This document shows positions 35,993 through 44,644 of a stretch of DNA of 64,000 bases, piece by piece. Each line of letters begins with the position of its first letter. The first letter of the stretch is position 1. Position numbers and translations under genes: made by a program. This stretch comes from Rhodopirellula sp. SM50 (lineage in GTDB: Bacteria; Planctomycetota; Planctomycetia; Pirellulales; Pirellulaceae), in assembly GCF_002289565.1 (NCBI RefSeq), contig NZ_NTFY01000013.1, positions 124,001 through 188,000 of the forward strand, read 5' to 3'. The notes under the pieces are model-generated. The model was not told the DNA's origin and made no database searches. It saw nothing but the letters and a program-made list of their open reading frames with translations.

Positions 35993-37363
35993 ATGTCAAC
36001 GTCACGCAAAACAACCCGCCGTCAGATTCTTCAGGGCATGGCCGCCGTCGGGGCGGCGAGCATTCTGCCGTCCGCATCCAACCGGGCGGTCGGATTCGAA
36101 TCCGCCAACGGGCGTCCCGTGTTTGCCACCATCGGTCTTCGCAACCAAGGCTGGACGATCACTCAAAAATCGTTCCGTTTTGCCGACTTCGCCGCGTTGG
36201 CCGACGTGGATGCGAACGTGTTGGGAGACAACGTCGAAAAAGTCAAGAAAGCTCAGGGCAAGGCGCCCGATGCCTACAAGGACTATCGCAAAATCTTGGA
36301 CCGCAAAGACATTGATGCGGTGATGATCGCTACGCCGGACCACTGGCACACCAAGATCGCGATCGAGGCCATGTATGCGGGCAAAGACGTCTACTGCGAA
36401 AAACCGCTCACGCTGACCATCGACGAAGGCAAACAGATCGAAAAGGTCGTCAAGGAAACCGGACGCGTGTTCCAGGTCGGCACCATGCAGCGATCCGAAT
36501 CCGAACAACGCTTCCTGCAGGCGGTCGCGTTGGTCAACAACGGTCGCATCGGCACGGTCAAAAAAGTCACCTGCGGAATCAATGGCATGGTCGCGTCCCC
36601 CAAGATTCCCGTTGCCCCCGTGCCCGACGGGCTGGACTGGGATCTGTGGCTCGGACCGGCACAGAAAGTTGACTATCGAGCGCTACCCGAGCTGCGGGAA
36701 GGCTACGGTGGCGGCGTGCCACTGTACAGCAATTGCCACTATTCCTTCAGGAACTGGCACGAATACTCCGGCGGCAAGCTGACCGACTGGGGAGCTCACC
36801 ACGTCGACATCGCGTGCTGGGCACTCGGCGCCAGCGACACCGGTCCCAGCAAGATCGCTCCGATCGACTACACGTTGCCGGTCGAATACAAGGACGGTCA
36901 TCCCACGGTCGCCGACCAGTACAACGCGGCGACGCAGTTCAACATCCGAGTCGACATGCCCAACGATGTCGAGATGATCATCACCAGCGAAGGCGACAAC
37001 GGCATTTTGTTCGAAGGAACCAAGGGCCGTTTCTTTGTCAATCGCGGAAAGATCGTCGGGCGGCCCGTCGAGGACCTGGTACAGCATCCTCTGCCCGAAG
37101 GAGCGGTCGAAGCGGTGTATGGTGGACCGGTCAGTGAAAATCATACCGCCAACTTCATCGAAGGCATGAAGTCACGCAAGCAACCGATTTCCGACGTCTG
37201 GACCCACAACCGGATGCTGGAGATCTGCCACCTGTCCAACATCGCGATGCGGCTGGGACGCGAGCTGAACTGGGATCCGGACAAGCGAGAAATCATCGGC
37301 GACGACCAAGCCAACTCGTTCCTGTCGCGCGAAAGCCGCAAGGGTTTCGAAATCCAAACCTGA
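35993..37363 (+). CDS. Tat-exported Gfo/Idh/MocA-family oxidoreductase
   Basis: 456 aa from ATG 35993, which gives a twin-arginine signal (STSRKTTRRQILQGMAAVGA). The Rossmann part includes FADFAALADVDANVLGDNVE, VMIATPDHWHTKIAIEAMYA and the EKP motif (DVYCEKPLTLT) with the usual catalytic/cofactor-binding Lys. The C-terminal domain has the GGGVPLYSNCHYSFRNWHEY and DWGAHHVDIACWAL phrases typical of the large planctomycete family of secreted NAD(P)-dependent sugar oxidoreductases, with the bound cofactor carried through Tat. The substrate is probably a sugar or polyol derivative. It is divergent from the kinase gene and convergent with the next gene (5 bp apart). Confidence 0.92.
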   Translation: MSTSRKTTRRQILQGMAAVGAASILPSASNRAVGFESANGRPVFATIGLRNQGWTITQKSFRFADFAALADVDANVLGDNVEKVKKAQGKAPDAYKDYRKILDRKDIDAVMIATPDHWHTKIAIEAMYAGKDVYCEKPLTLTIDEGKQIEKVVKETGRVFQVGTMQRSESEQRFLQAVALVNNGRIGTVKKVTCGINGMVASPKIPVAPVPDGLDWDLWLGPAQKVDYRALPELREGYGGGVPLYSNCHYSFRNWHEYSGGKLTDWGAHHVDIACWALGASDTGPSKIAPIDYTLPVEYKDGHPTVADQYNAATQFNIRVDMPNDVEMIITSEGDNGILFEGTKGRFFVNRGKIVGRPVEDLVQHPLPEGAVEAVYGGPVSENHTANFIEGMKSRKQPISDVWTHNRMLEICHLSNIAMRLGRELNWDPDKREIIGDDQANSFLSRESRKGFEIQT

Positions 37364-37368
37364 TCGAC

Positions 37369-38061
37369 TTAGGGGTCGATGACTTTGGTCGCGATGGCTT
37401 CTTGGACCAGTTCGCTGACAGAGCTGAAACCCGGGCCGCCTTCGACCAACTGCGTCATCATCGCACGAGTCTCGGCCACCGTCAGGCGACGCCCTCGGGT
37501 GTCGCCCCAGATCAGCCGCGCCTCGCGACAGGGTTGGCACAGCATGTGGAGTTGATCGTCTTCCTTGATAAACACGACTTCACCGGGCTTTTGGCAGCAG
37601 GCGCAATCGTCCGTGAAGGTTTGTGATTTATCCAACGCGTCGAAGTACTGCCACGACAGAAAATCCTTGGCGGCCAGGATGTGGTTCAAGTAGTTGCGGG
37701 ACGGCCGAAGTCCGTCAGCGATCTTGTCGGGCCGGGCCTGGTAGGTGATGCACGTCACCGATTGGTTCTCGGACGAAACGGTGACTTCGATCCGCCCGTA
37801 GTGATCGGGATAGCGTTCGGATTCATCCAACCGGCCCAGATGATCATCGGCGATCTCGTAGAGAATGCCTTCGACTTCGCCGGCCGGGTCTTCGTTGATG
37901 TTGGCGAATCCGATCCCGGACGGCAGCGCCTCCCGCAATGCCTTCTTATTGAACAGCAATCGATAGCCCGGCAGCAGCGCCGGCTCGGCGCTGCTGAACG
38001 CGACCCCCTTCTTTTGCATGATCGCCTCGTTGCAGTTCGAGCCGTAGGCGAAGTATTTCAT
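37369..38061 (-). CDS. Gamma-glutamylcyclotransferase-like protein with Cys4 C-terminal domain
   Basis: 230 aa from ATG 38061; an upstream extension of 19 residues is unlikely. The family start motif MKYFAYGSNCNEAIM is followed by LLPGYRLLFNKKA, EGILYEIADDHLGRLDESER (with the Glu acting as general acid/base) and YPDHYGRIEVTV. GGCT enzymes release 5-oxoproline from gamma-glutamyl compounds. Residues about 150-195 hold CACC and MLCQPC, a possible four-Cys metal site not part of the canonical fold. The last part has RRLTVAETRAMM. The fusion suggests a specialised role. Confidence 0.83.
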   Translation of the reverse strand: MKYFAYGSNCNEAIMQKKGVAFSSAEPALLPGYRLLFNKKALREALPSGIGFANINEDPAGEVEGILYEIADDHLGRLDESERYPDHYGRIEVTVSSENQSVTCITYQARPDKIADGLRPSRNYLNHILAAKDFLSWQYFDALDKSQTFTDDCACCQKPGEVVFIKEDDQLHMLCQPCREARLIWGDTRGRRLTVAETRAMMTQLVEGGPGFSSVSELVQEAIATKVIDP

Positions 38062-38414
38062 GTTTCGGTGCGTGTGTTTCGGGAAAAGGTGGGGTGGCCG
38101 GAGCGAAGTTGAGTCCATCGCTGACCGTCATGCGAACCTGAGTCAGTCTAACACACGGCGAACGATTGCATCAATTCGCGGCTATTGGTGCTCGTCAGCC
38201 AGCCGACGGCACCGTCGGCCATCAAGACGTGACAGCCGATTTCGCCAATCGCGACCCAAAATTTGCTTTGGGATCGTCGATGTGAGAAGATGGAGTCGTG
38301 ATTTCTGCCAAATGGGGCGCCTTGACGGGCAGAGCCTGCGGCCTGAACCAGGATGCGAGGGACGCATGAACAAGGGAGAAGTTTTCAGGCCGACGAATCA
38401 AGTGGGGGAATCCG
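38062..38414. other. Intergenic region, no gene recognised
   Basis: 353 bp between divergent genes. I see no repeat of families A to F and no RNA. A GGGGGAA purine tract just before ATG 38415 is the ribosome binding site of the next gene. Confidence 0.5.
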
Positions 38415-39221
38415 ATGTCAACGTTTTTGACGCAAGCACAAGTGGATGTCACGTTCAACGCGTGGTGGAATGAGTATGGTCGAACGCCGCAAAGCGTCCA
38501 TCGCGCTCTGACACGGACGATCAAGCAGATCAACGGGGAGCCCGTTCGCCGGCCCAACGGTCCGTTTCCACCGGGCTACATTCCGCCGCCGTTGCGCAAA
38601 AAGGCCAAAACGCCCCCGCCGCCCAAACCGGCGAGCGAAAACGACGCCAAGCAGCTCAAACGGCAAGCCCAGCAAAAGGCCCCCGCGGGACGCGTCGCCG
38701 CGAAAAAGGAGCTGCGGCAAACCGAACTTGAGATCGCCCGTCTGAAGAAACGTTACGCCATCATGGAGCGTATTCTCAAGGAACGAAATCTGACCATTCC
38801 CGGCCATGTCGCCGATGCGCTGTTGTTCATGCCGTGTTACCGAGATCCGGCGGACAAATTGCGACACGAAGAGGAGGTGTTCAAACGCTACAAAAAGGAC
38901 ATCGACAGCGCGAACCGGAGTTCACATCAGTGGCGGTACCAGCAAGAAACCGAGCGTCTGCAACGGGAACGGCGGCGAAAGATGCTTGCGGAGATCGAAT
39001 GGATGAGCAAGAACACCATCGGCGCTGGGGTTTACGGAATGCAACGCGAGGCCGGTCGCAGCCACGAGGACGCGATGGCTCGTGCCAAAGAAACGCAACA
39101 CATCTTTGACCTGGCCGGCAGCGGGGTTGCGGACCCGGCCGCGGCTCGCGAAGCGAACTCGGTCCGGCACAACACGCGGTCGCATCGCAGCGACAAACAA
39201 ACGGTCGGGCCGAACCGGTGA
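38415..39221 (+). CDS. Hypothetical basic coiled-coil protein
   Basis: 268 aa with a good ribosome binding site (GGGGGAA 6 nt upstream). There is no signal peptide. The N-terminal 40 residues form a helical segment (NAWWNEYGRTPQSVHRALTR). A Pro/Lys-rich linker (about 45-75) is followed by a Lys/Arg/Glu-rich helical region (about 75-215) with heptad-like ELEIARLKKRYAIMERILKE, and a polar tail. High Arg/Lys content suggests nucleic-acid or protein binding in the cytoplasm. I do not recognise a family. Confidence 0.6.
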   Translation: MSTFLTQAQVDVTFNAWWNEYGRTPQSVHRALTRTIKQINGEPVRRPNGPFPPGYIPPPLRKKAKTPPPPKPASENDAKQLKRQAQQKAPAGRVAAKKELRQTELEIARLKKRYAIMERILKERNLTIPGHVADALLFMPCYRDPADKLRHEEEVFKRYKKDIDSANRSSHQWRYQQETERLQRERRRKMLAEIEWMSKNTIGAGVYGMQREAGRSHEDAMARAKETQHIFDLAGSGVADPAAAREANSVRHNTRSHRSDKQTVGPNR

Positions 39222-39261
39222 CGCCCCGCGGTCGTCTGTCCCGCGACGTCACGGCGTCGGC

Positions 39262-40164
39262 TTATAAGAATCGACGCTTGGTATTGCGGATCACCGCGGG
39301 CAGGTAACGCTGGACCAACCCGACAAAAATCAATCCGCCACCGGCAAGCGTCCACCACTGGGGCGCGTCATAGGACGGGTGGTGCCGCCAAGCGAGGTAG
39401 ACCCAGATCGGTACCAGGATCGGTTCGATCAAGATCAACATCGACGCTTCGGCGCTGTTGACCCGGCGTAGTCCGCGGGCAAACACGATGTACGGGATCG
39501 ACATCTGAATCACCCCGAACGCGCCCAATGCGACATACGCAGAAACCTGAATCGTTTGGTGGCTGGACCAGGCCCAGGGAAGCAACAGCAACACGGTCGC
39601 GGCGTGGTTGAGCGTGATCAACCACGCCGAATCCACATCGCTCATCGATCGGATCGTCAGGACCACGCCGGCGAACGTGATTCCCGACAGGACCGCCAGG
39701 GCCGTTGCCGGCAAGTTTCCTCCGGCGCGGAGTTCCATGGCGAGGATCAATGCGACACCGGCAATGCAGAACGAGAACATCCGCACATCGGCGCCGCGCA
39801 CGCGATCTTTGAGGATCGTCACCGCGCCCAACATGACCCAGGCGGGGGAGAGGTATTGCAGCCAGATCACGCTGGCGGCCGGGATGGACACCATGGCCGT
39901 CATGAACGACCAGACCATCAACGCAAAGCAGACCGTCATCGGGATCATCGCGAGCCGAAACTCCGGGCGACGAACCATCGGGACCAGAATGATCAATGCG
40001 AACAGGCTGCGAAAGAAAGCCAGCAGCACGCCCCGCGACTCCGGCGGCCAACCGTCGAACCAAGGCGCCTTGGCAAAGAAGCCACTCATGCTCCACATCA
40101 CGGCCGCCAGGACGATCAACAATCTGCCGCGCCAGGCTTCGCTCGGAGGGGAATTCGAAATCAC
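39262..40164 (-). CDS. EamA/DMT-family transporter
   Basis: 300 aa from GTG 40164. Ten hydrophobic helices in two repeats of five follow the EamA pattern: LLIVLAAVMWSMSGFFAKAP at the start, FFRSLFALIILVPM, IPAASVIWLQYLSPAWVML, then the second half ATALAVLSGITFAGVVLTI, VIQMSIPYIVFARGLRRVNS and EASMLILIEPILVPIWVYLA. These are inner-membrane drug/metabolite exporters; the substrate is not predictable. It lies 128 bp downstream of the NhaC-type gene on the same strand, possibly co-transcribed. Confidence 0.88.
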   Translation of the reverse strand: MISNSPPSEAWRGRLLIVLAAVMWSMSGFFAKAPWFDGWPPESRGVLLAFFRSLFALIILVPMVRRPEFRLAMIPMTVCFALMVWSFMTAMVSIPAASVIWLQYLSPAWVMLGAVTILKDRVRGADVRMFSFCIAGVALILAMELRAGGNLPATALAVLSGITFAGVVLTIRSMSDVDSAWLITLNHAATVLLLLPWAWSSHQTIQVSAYVALGAFGVIQMSIPYIVFARGLRRVNSAEASMLILIEPILVPIWVYLAWRHHPSYDAPQWWTLAGGGLIFVGLVQRYLPAVIRNTKRRFL

Positions 40165-40292
40165 GGGTCGCTTCGATGTCGCTGCGGTCGCCAGAACGCA
40201 GACGGTGATCAGGGGAAATCCACCCGCTGGCGGAGGTGGCGACGTTCAACATCGGCGGCAGTGGTGTCCGTCACCGCGATGGCAATCAGTAC

Positions 40293-42014
40293 TCAATCAC
40301 TCGTCTCACCCGGCGTCCGCTTTCCCACGATCGCCACCACGCCGACCAGCAACATCGCTTGGATCATGATCAGCCACCCCCAGCTAATGCCCCAACCGAT
40401 CGGCAGGGTCCCGGCGACGATCGCGATCGTACCAGCAGTGACCGCGTAAGGCATTTGCGTCAACACATGTTCCATGTGATCGCAGCCACAGGCTTGCGAG
40501 GACAGGATGGTGGTGTCCGAGATCGGTGAACAGTGATCGCCGAACACGGCACCGGAAAGCACGCTGGCGATCGTCGCCAACATCAACGGATGGGTCAACG
40601 CATCGGCTGTCGAGGCGTCGGCCGGCAGCACGCCGATCAGCGGAGCGGTCAGTGTGAGCGTCATCGGCATCAGCAACCCCATGGTGCCGAAACTGGTGCC
40701 GGTGGAAAACGACAGCACCGCGGCCAACAAAAACACGATCGTGGGCAGCAGGCGAACCACGATCGGTACCGAGTTTGATGATGGGGACTCCGCGTCTTGT
40801 TCCGGAGAGACTCGCGTCCCGGACAAAATCGTTTCGGCGACGAACTGCCCCGTGTACAGCCGATGGTCTTGGTATTCGAACGCCGTGCCGGATTGCCCGT
40901 CGACGGACTTGCCACTGGTCAATCGTGACAGCGCCGAAGCGGTCCAAAGGATGATGATCGCCGGCAGGACGATTTTCATCCCTCCCCAGCTGGCTTCGCG
41001 GATCTGTTGCAACGTCAACAACTTTCGCGTCAGACAGATCACTGCGATCGTTGCCAGCCCCAACAGCGCACCGTATTGCAGGGCCAGACTCGAGTCGGCC
41101 GCACCGAGGATGTCTCGCAGTGGCGGCGTGTCACCGGTGGGCTCCGATGACCCCGACCGCAGCGAAGCGGTTCCCGTGGCGTACAACAACGCGATCACGA
41201 CGGCCAACGTCACCGCGATCGGAACGACCGCGACGCGCCACGAGGCCGCCGCGGTCGGTTCGGTCAACGGGTCGGCGATCGAACCGGGATCGTCTTGCCG
41301 CTGCTCTGATCCGGCAACCACTGCTTTTTCGGCCCGCAGCATCGGCCCAAAATCTCGACCCATCAGCGCCAATATCGGCACCATGGCGAGCGCCAGGATG
41401 GCGTAAAAGCGATAGGGCACGCTGGCGATGAACAGTTCCATCGCGCGCGATACGTTTGCCCCTTCGACGTCACCGAGTCCTTCGGCGATGTAATCGATCT
41501 CGACCGCGATCCAGGTCGACAGCAGCGCCAAGCTGGCCATCGGTGCCGCCGTGGAATCGACGATGTAAGCGAGTTTTTGCCGTGAGATTTTCAACCGATC
41601 ACAAAGCGGTCGCAGGGTTCCGCCCAACAAGACGGTATTGGAGTAGTCGTCAAAAAACACGACCAAGCCCAGCATCCACGTCGTCAGTTGGCCGCCCCGC
41701 CGTGTTTTGGCGATCGGGGAAATTAATTTGATCAGCCCCAGCATCCCGCCGCTGCGACTGATCACGCCGATCATCGCCCCCATCAGCAGGGTGAAGGAAA
41801 AGATTCGCAACTTTCCGGGGTCGGCCAGAGTCGGCCACAAATGGACTTCGCAAAAATCGACCAACGCCCCGATCGGGTCACCGCCGTTGGTGATCAACGC
41901 GCCGCACAAAATGCCCATCAACAGCGACAACGCGGCCCGCTTGGTCACCATCGCCAGCACGATGGCGACCAGCGGAGGCAGTAAGCTGAACCAGCCGTAG
42001 GGGTGATCGTTCAA
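40293..42014 (-). CDS. NhaC-family Na+/H+ antiporter
   Basis: 573 aa from TTG 42014; the frame has a TGA four codons upstream and the N-terminal helix (WFSLLPPLVAIVLAMVTKRA) begins directly after. About 11-13 membrane helices. Family features are LLMGILCGALI, LVVFFDDYSNTVLLGGTLRP (DDYSN, the conserved polar Asp pair), YIVDSTAAPMASLALLSTWI and near the C-terminus GTSFGTMGLLMPM and VFGDHCSPISDTTILSSQACGCDHMEHV. The last phrase is diagnostic for the NhaC/MleN group. It would exchange external H+ or amino/organic acids for Na+, in keeping with a marine or saline habitat. Confidence 0.92.
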   Translation of the reverse strand: MNDHPYGWFSLLPPLVAIVLAMVTKRAALSLLMGILCGALITNGGDPIGALVDFCEVHLWPTLADPGKLRIFSFTLLMGAMIGVISRSGGMLGLIKLISPIAKTRRGGQLTTWMLGLVVFFDDYSNTVLLGGTLRPLCDRLKISRQKLAYIVDSTAAPMASLALLSTWIAVEIDYIAEGLGDVEGANVSRAMELFIASVPYRFYAILALAMVPILALMGRDFGPMLRAEKAVVAGSEQRQDDPGSIADPLTEPTAAASWRVAVVPIAVTLAVVIALLYATGTASLRSGSSEPTGDTPPLRDILGAADSSLALQYGALLGLATIAVICLTRKLLTLQQIREASWGGMKIVLPAIIILWTASALSRLTSGKSVDGQSGTAFEYQDHRLYTGQFVAETILSGTRVSPEQDAESPSSNSVPIVVRLLPTIVFLLAAVLSFSTGTSFGTMGLLMPMTLTLTAPLIGVLPADASTADALTHPLMLATIASVLSGAVFGDHCSPISDTTILSSQACGCDHMEHVLTQMPYAVTAGTIAIVAGTLPIGWGISWGWLIMIQAMLLVGVVAIVGKRTPGETSD

Positions 42015-42122
42015 AGGATTGATTCAGGTGAAGAGGGAATCGGTCGACGGCAGCGTTCGGGTCGCCACACGCGCTCCCGCGTCGCACGGTGCGATGGTTT
42101 TCGAGCGACTTGCTGATGTCTG

Positions 42123-44246
42123 CTACCGGCGGTCAGTGTCCGCCTGGCCTGCAAGATAGCGATTCCAGCCCCAACGAAACAGGTTGCGCGTATCGCTGTA
42201 GCGGGCATCCGAAGAAGCCGACCCGAGGACCACGACGATCCGCGACTGTTCATCGCGTGTTCCCTTGGCAATCAAGCACGCGCCCGCAGCACCGGTGGTA
42301 CCGGTCTTGACGCCTTCGTAGCCGTTGATTTTTAGGAGTCGGTTGGTGTTGTACCACGCGACGTTACGTTGATAGCCGCCGGGACCGGTGACGACGCAGC
42401 CGTATTGCGGAGTCGCGACGACACGCATGATTTTCTCACGTGAACTCGCCGCGACAGCCAGTTTGGCCAGATCACTCGCGCTCGCCTGGTGTCCCGGTTC
42501 GGTCAAGCCATGCGGATTGACAAACGTCGTGTGTTGCAGATCATGACGCTCCGCCAACAGGTTCATCGTTTCGATGAAGCGATCATAGGCCGCGGTTGCC
42601 GTCCACGTTGCCTCGGGAAACGCGGTGGCGAGCAAATCACGCTGCTCCCCGAAGTGTTCGGCAAAGGCAACACTGGCATCGTTCCCCGAGGGCAACAACA
42701 GCCCATACATCAGTTGCTCGACGGTCAGCGACTCGCCGACACGGAGCCGCGTGCTTGATCCGATCGTGTCGTCAGCGCGTTTGGAAAACGTGACCGTTTG
42801 GCTCCAGATGCCCGGATCATGTTTGGCCAGTTCACTGATCACCATGGCGGTCATCAGCTTGGTGGTACTGGCCATCGGTCGCGGGTCGTTTTCATGATGG
42901 CCGGCGATCAGCGCGCCGCTAGCCGCGTCGACGATCGCCCACGCTTTGGCGGTGACGAACGGAACACCTTGGAGTGGATCGGCGGGTTCCTTTTCGGGCC
43001 ACTGAGAATTCAACGTCGCGGGCTCAGGGACCGCTTCGTCTTGATCGATCAACGCCCCGAGTGCGGCAAATGTTTCTTCGTTGACGATGCCGGTCGATCG
43101 CAGTTGTTTCGATTCTTGAAAACGCATCACGGCCGCTTCGGTCATCGGTCCAAAGTCGCCATCAATCGACAGTCCGGGCGATGGCGTCATCCGTGCGTTC
43201 AGGGTGCGTTGCAGCGACTCGACCAGGTCACCGTGGGCGCCCAGTTTGAGCCGCGTGGATTCGGTCGAGTCGGCGGAGGCGTCGTTTCCGTAAAAGACGT
43301 CGAAGGCGGCACGGCCGATGTCGGCGATCAATCGATGCGGTGCGCTTTCGGCCGACCAACCGCGATCCTTGTTGTTCTCGGTCAACACACAAATGGCAAA
43401 CGCTTGGTCTTTGCCGGGACCATAGATGATCCCCGCGTCGGTACGAACCGAGGAGACGCCGCCGGTTTTGTGCGCGATTTTGGTTCCCGATGGCAGTCCC
43501 GCCGGCAATTTGACCTGGTCATCACAGCTCAACAGATGTGCGATCATCGCCTCGCAAGAGGACTTGCTGGCGACTTGATGCGTATGAATTCCCTCCAGCA
43601 ACGTGATCATGTCGGCGGCCGAGGTGCTGCCCAGCCCGTACCGTTGGCTACGCTCGGGAGCGATCGAGGTGTCGCGGCGATAGACCTTGGCATGGAGTTG
43701 CGTGTGAAGCAGCCCGAGGGATTTCATCGTTTCAGTGGTCGTCGGCAACCCCACCTGATCGATCACCAAGTTGGTCGCCGTGTTGTCGCTGTAACGGATC
43801 ATCAACCGGATCGCATCGATCAGCGGCAGTTTCAATCCCGGGCTGAAATGTCGGGTCAAGATCCCCGAACCGGGCACTTTGTCCTCGCGTGTCAACTCGA
43901 TCAATTGGGCGGGATCCACGGTCGCCGAATCAATCTGTTGATACGTCGTGACCAACAACGGCAACTTGATCAGACTGGCCGTTGCCATCGGCTGCTCGTG
44001 GCGGTACCAGAATTCTCCCTCGCCAGACAAGTTCTTGATTCCGACTGCGACATCCCCCTGATACGGACCGATCAGTGGCGTGATGCGTCTATCCAAGTCA
44101 TCCGAAAGTTTGTCCTGGGCGACCGCGTTGACACATGGCACGATGGCGAGAACGACCGGCACAAAAACATGCCCGATACAAAAACGCCAGATACTCTGCC
44201 GGGCTGACCGACCGGCCCGTTGGAAAGCTCTTGTCAGTGAATTCAT
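42123..44246 (-). CDS. Exported serine hydrolase fusion: beta-lactamase-like + PG-binding + D-Ala-D-Ala carboxypeptidase
   Basis: 707 aa with a signal-anchor (about 20-44). Domain 1 (about 50-330) is class A beta-lactamase-like: S91-L-I-K94, YSDNTATN (SDN) and HKTGG. Domain 2 (about 345-412) is a PG_binding_1 helix bundle (LGAHGDLVESLQRTLNA, SIDGDFGPMTEAAVMRFQ). Domain 3 (about 430-690) is a peptidase S11 DacA-like unit: STTKLMTAM (SxxK), PSGNDASVAF (SxN) and EGVKTGTTGAAGACL (KTG). Each of the two serine domains has a full catalytic set. It probably edits peptidoglycan peptides in the periplasm; beta-lactam hydrolysis by domain 1 is possible but unproven, and I do not see the ExxxN omega-loop with certainty. 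Confidence 0.88.
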   Translation of the reverse strand: MNSLTRAFQRAGRSARQSIWRFCIGHVFVPVVLAIVPCVNAVAQDKLSDDLDRRITPLIGPYQGDVAVGIKNLSGEGEFWYRHEQPMATASLIKLPLLVTTYQQIDSATVDPAQLIELTREDKVPGSGILTRHFSPGLKLPLIDAIRLMIRYSDNTATNLVIDQVGLPTTTETMKSLGLLHTQLHAKVYRRDTSIAPERSQRYGLGSTSAADMITLLEGIHTHQVASKSSCEAMIAHLLSCDDQVKLPAGLPSGTKIAHKTGGVSSVRTDAGIIYGPGKDQAFAICVLTENNKDRGWSAESAPHRLIADIGRAAFDVFYGNDASADSTESTRLKLGAHGDLVESLQRTLNARMTPSPGLSIDGDFGPMTEAAVMRFQESKQLRSTGIVNEETFAALGALIDQDEAVPEPATLNSQWPEKEPADPLQGVPFVTAKAWAIVDAASGALIAGHHENDPRPMASTTKLMTAMVISELAKHDPGIWSQTVTFSKRADDTIGSSTRLRVGESLTVEQLMYGLLLPSGNDASVAFAEHFGEQRDLLATAFPEATWTATAAYDRFIETMNLLAERHDLQHTTFVNPHGLTEPGHQASASDLAKLAVAASSREKIMRVVATPQYGCVVTGPGGYQRNVAWYNTNRLLKINGYEGVKTGTTGAAGACLIAKGTRDEQSRIVVVLGSASSDARYSDTRNLFRWGWNRYLAGQADTDRR

Positions 44247-44314
44247 TGTTTATTGGACACTTCTCGCTGAACGCCACGACATTTGACTCAATACGCCCGT
44301 TGGACGACGGGGAA

Positions 44315-44515
44315 TGGGTCAAAAAATTTGGTGGTCAAAAAATGAAGAATTCCGCTAAGGGGCGGCAGATTTTATTCGTCGGATCCCCAACGCGACAGTG
44401 AATCGACAACAACGGTTTAGCACGGCCTATGTGACTGATTTTCATTGATTCGCTCATACTCGCGCGAGGCGTCTCATTTCTTATTTTTTGACCAACCAAT
44501 TTTTTGACCAACCTT
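44315..44515 (+). repeat. Family C inverted repeat, copy C4
   Basis: Left units GGGTCAAAAAATTTGG (44316) and GGTCAAAAAATGAAG (44332). Right units TATTTTTTGACC (44481) and CAATTTTTTGACCAACC (44496). The centre is about 135 bp and unlike the other copies. The gap 44247-44644 contains only this element and unremarkable flanks. Confidence 0.75.
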
Positions 44516-44644
44516 CTTGCCCAGCAGATCGCGGTGGATGCCGACCGGTTGCCGGGACGTCTCTGAATCTGACGAGCGGAACTGAATTTCCGCAATCAGT
44601 GTTAGTGGCGATTAGCGAGAAGTGAAGTTTTTTGTGATTCGTGT

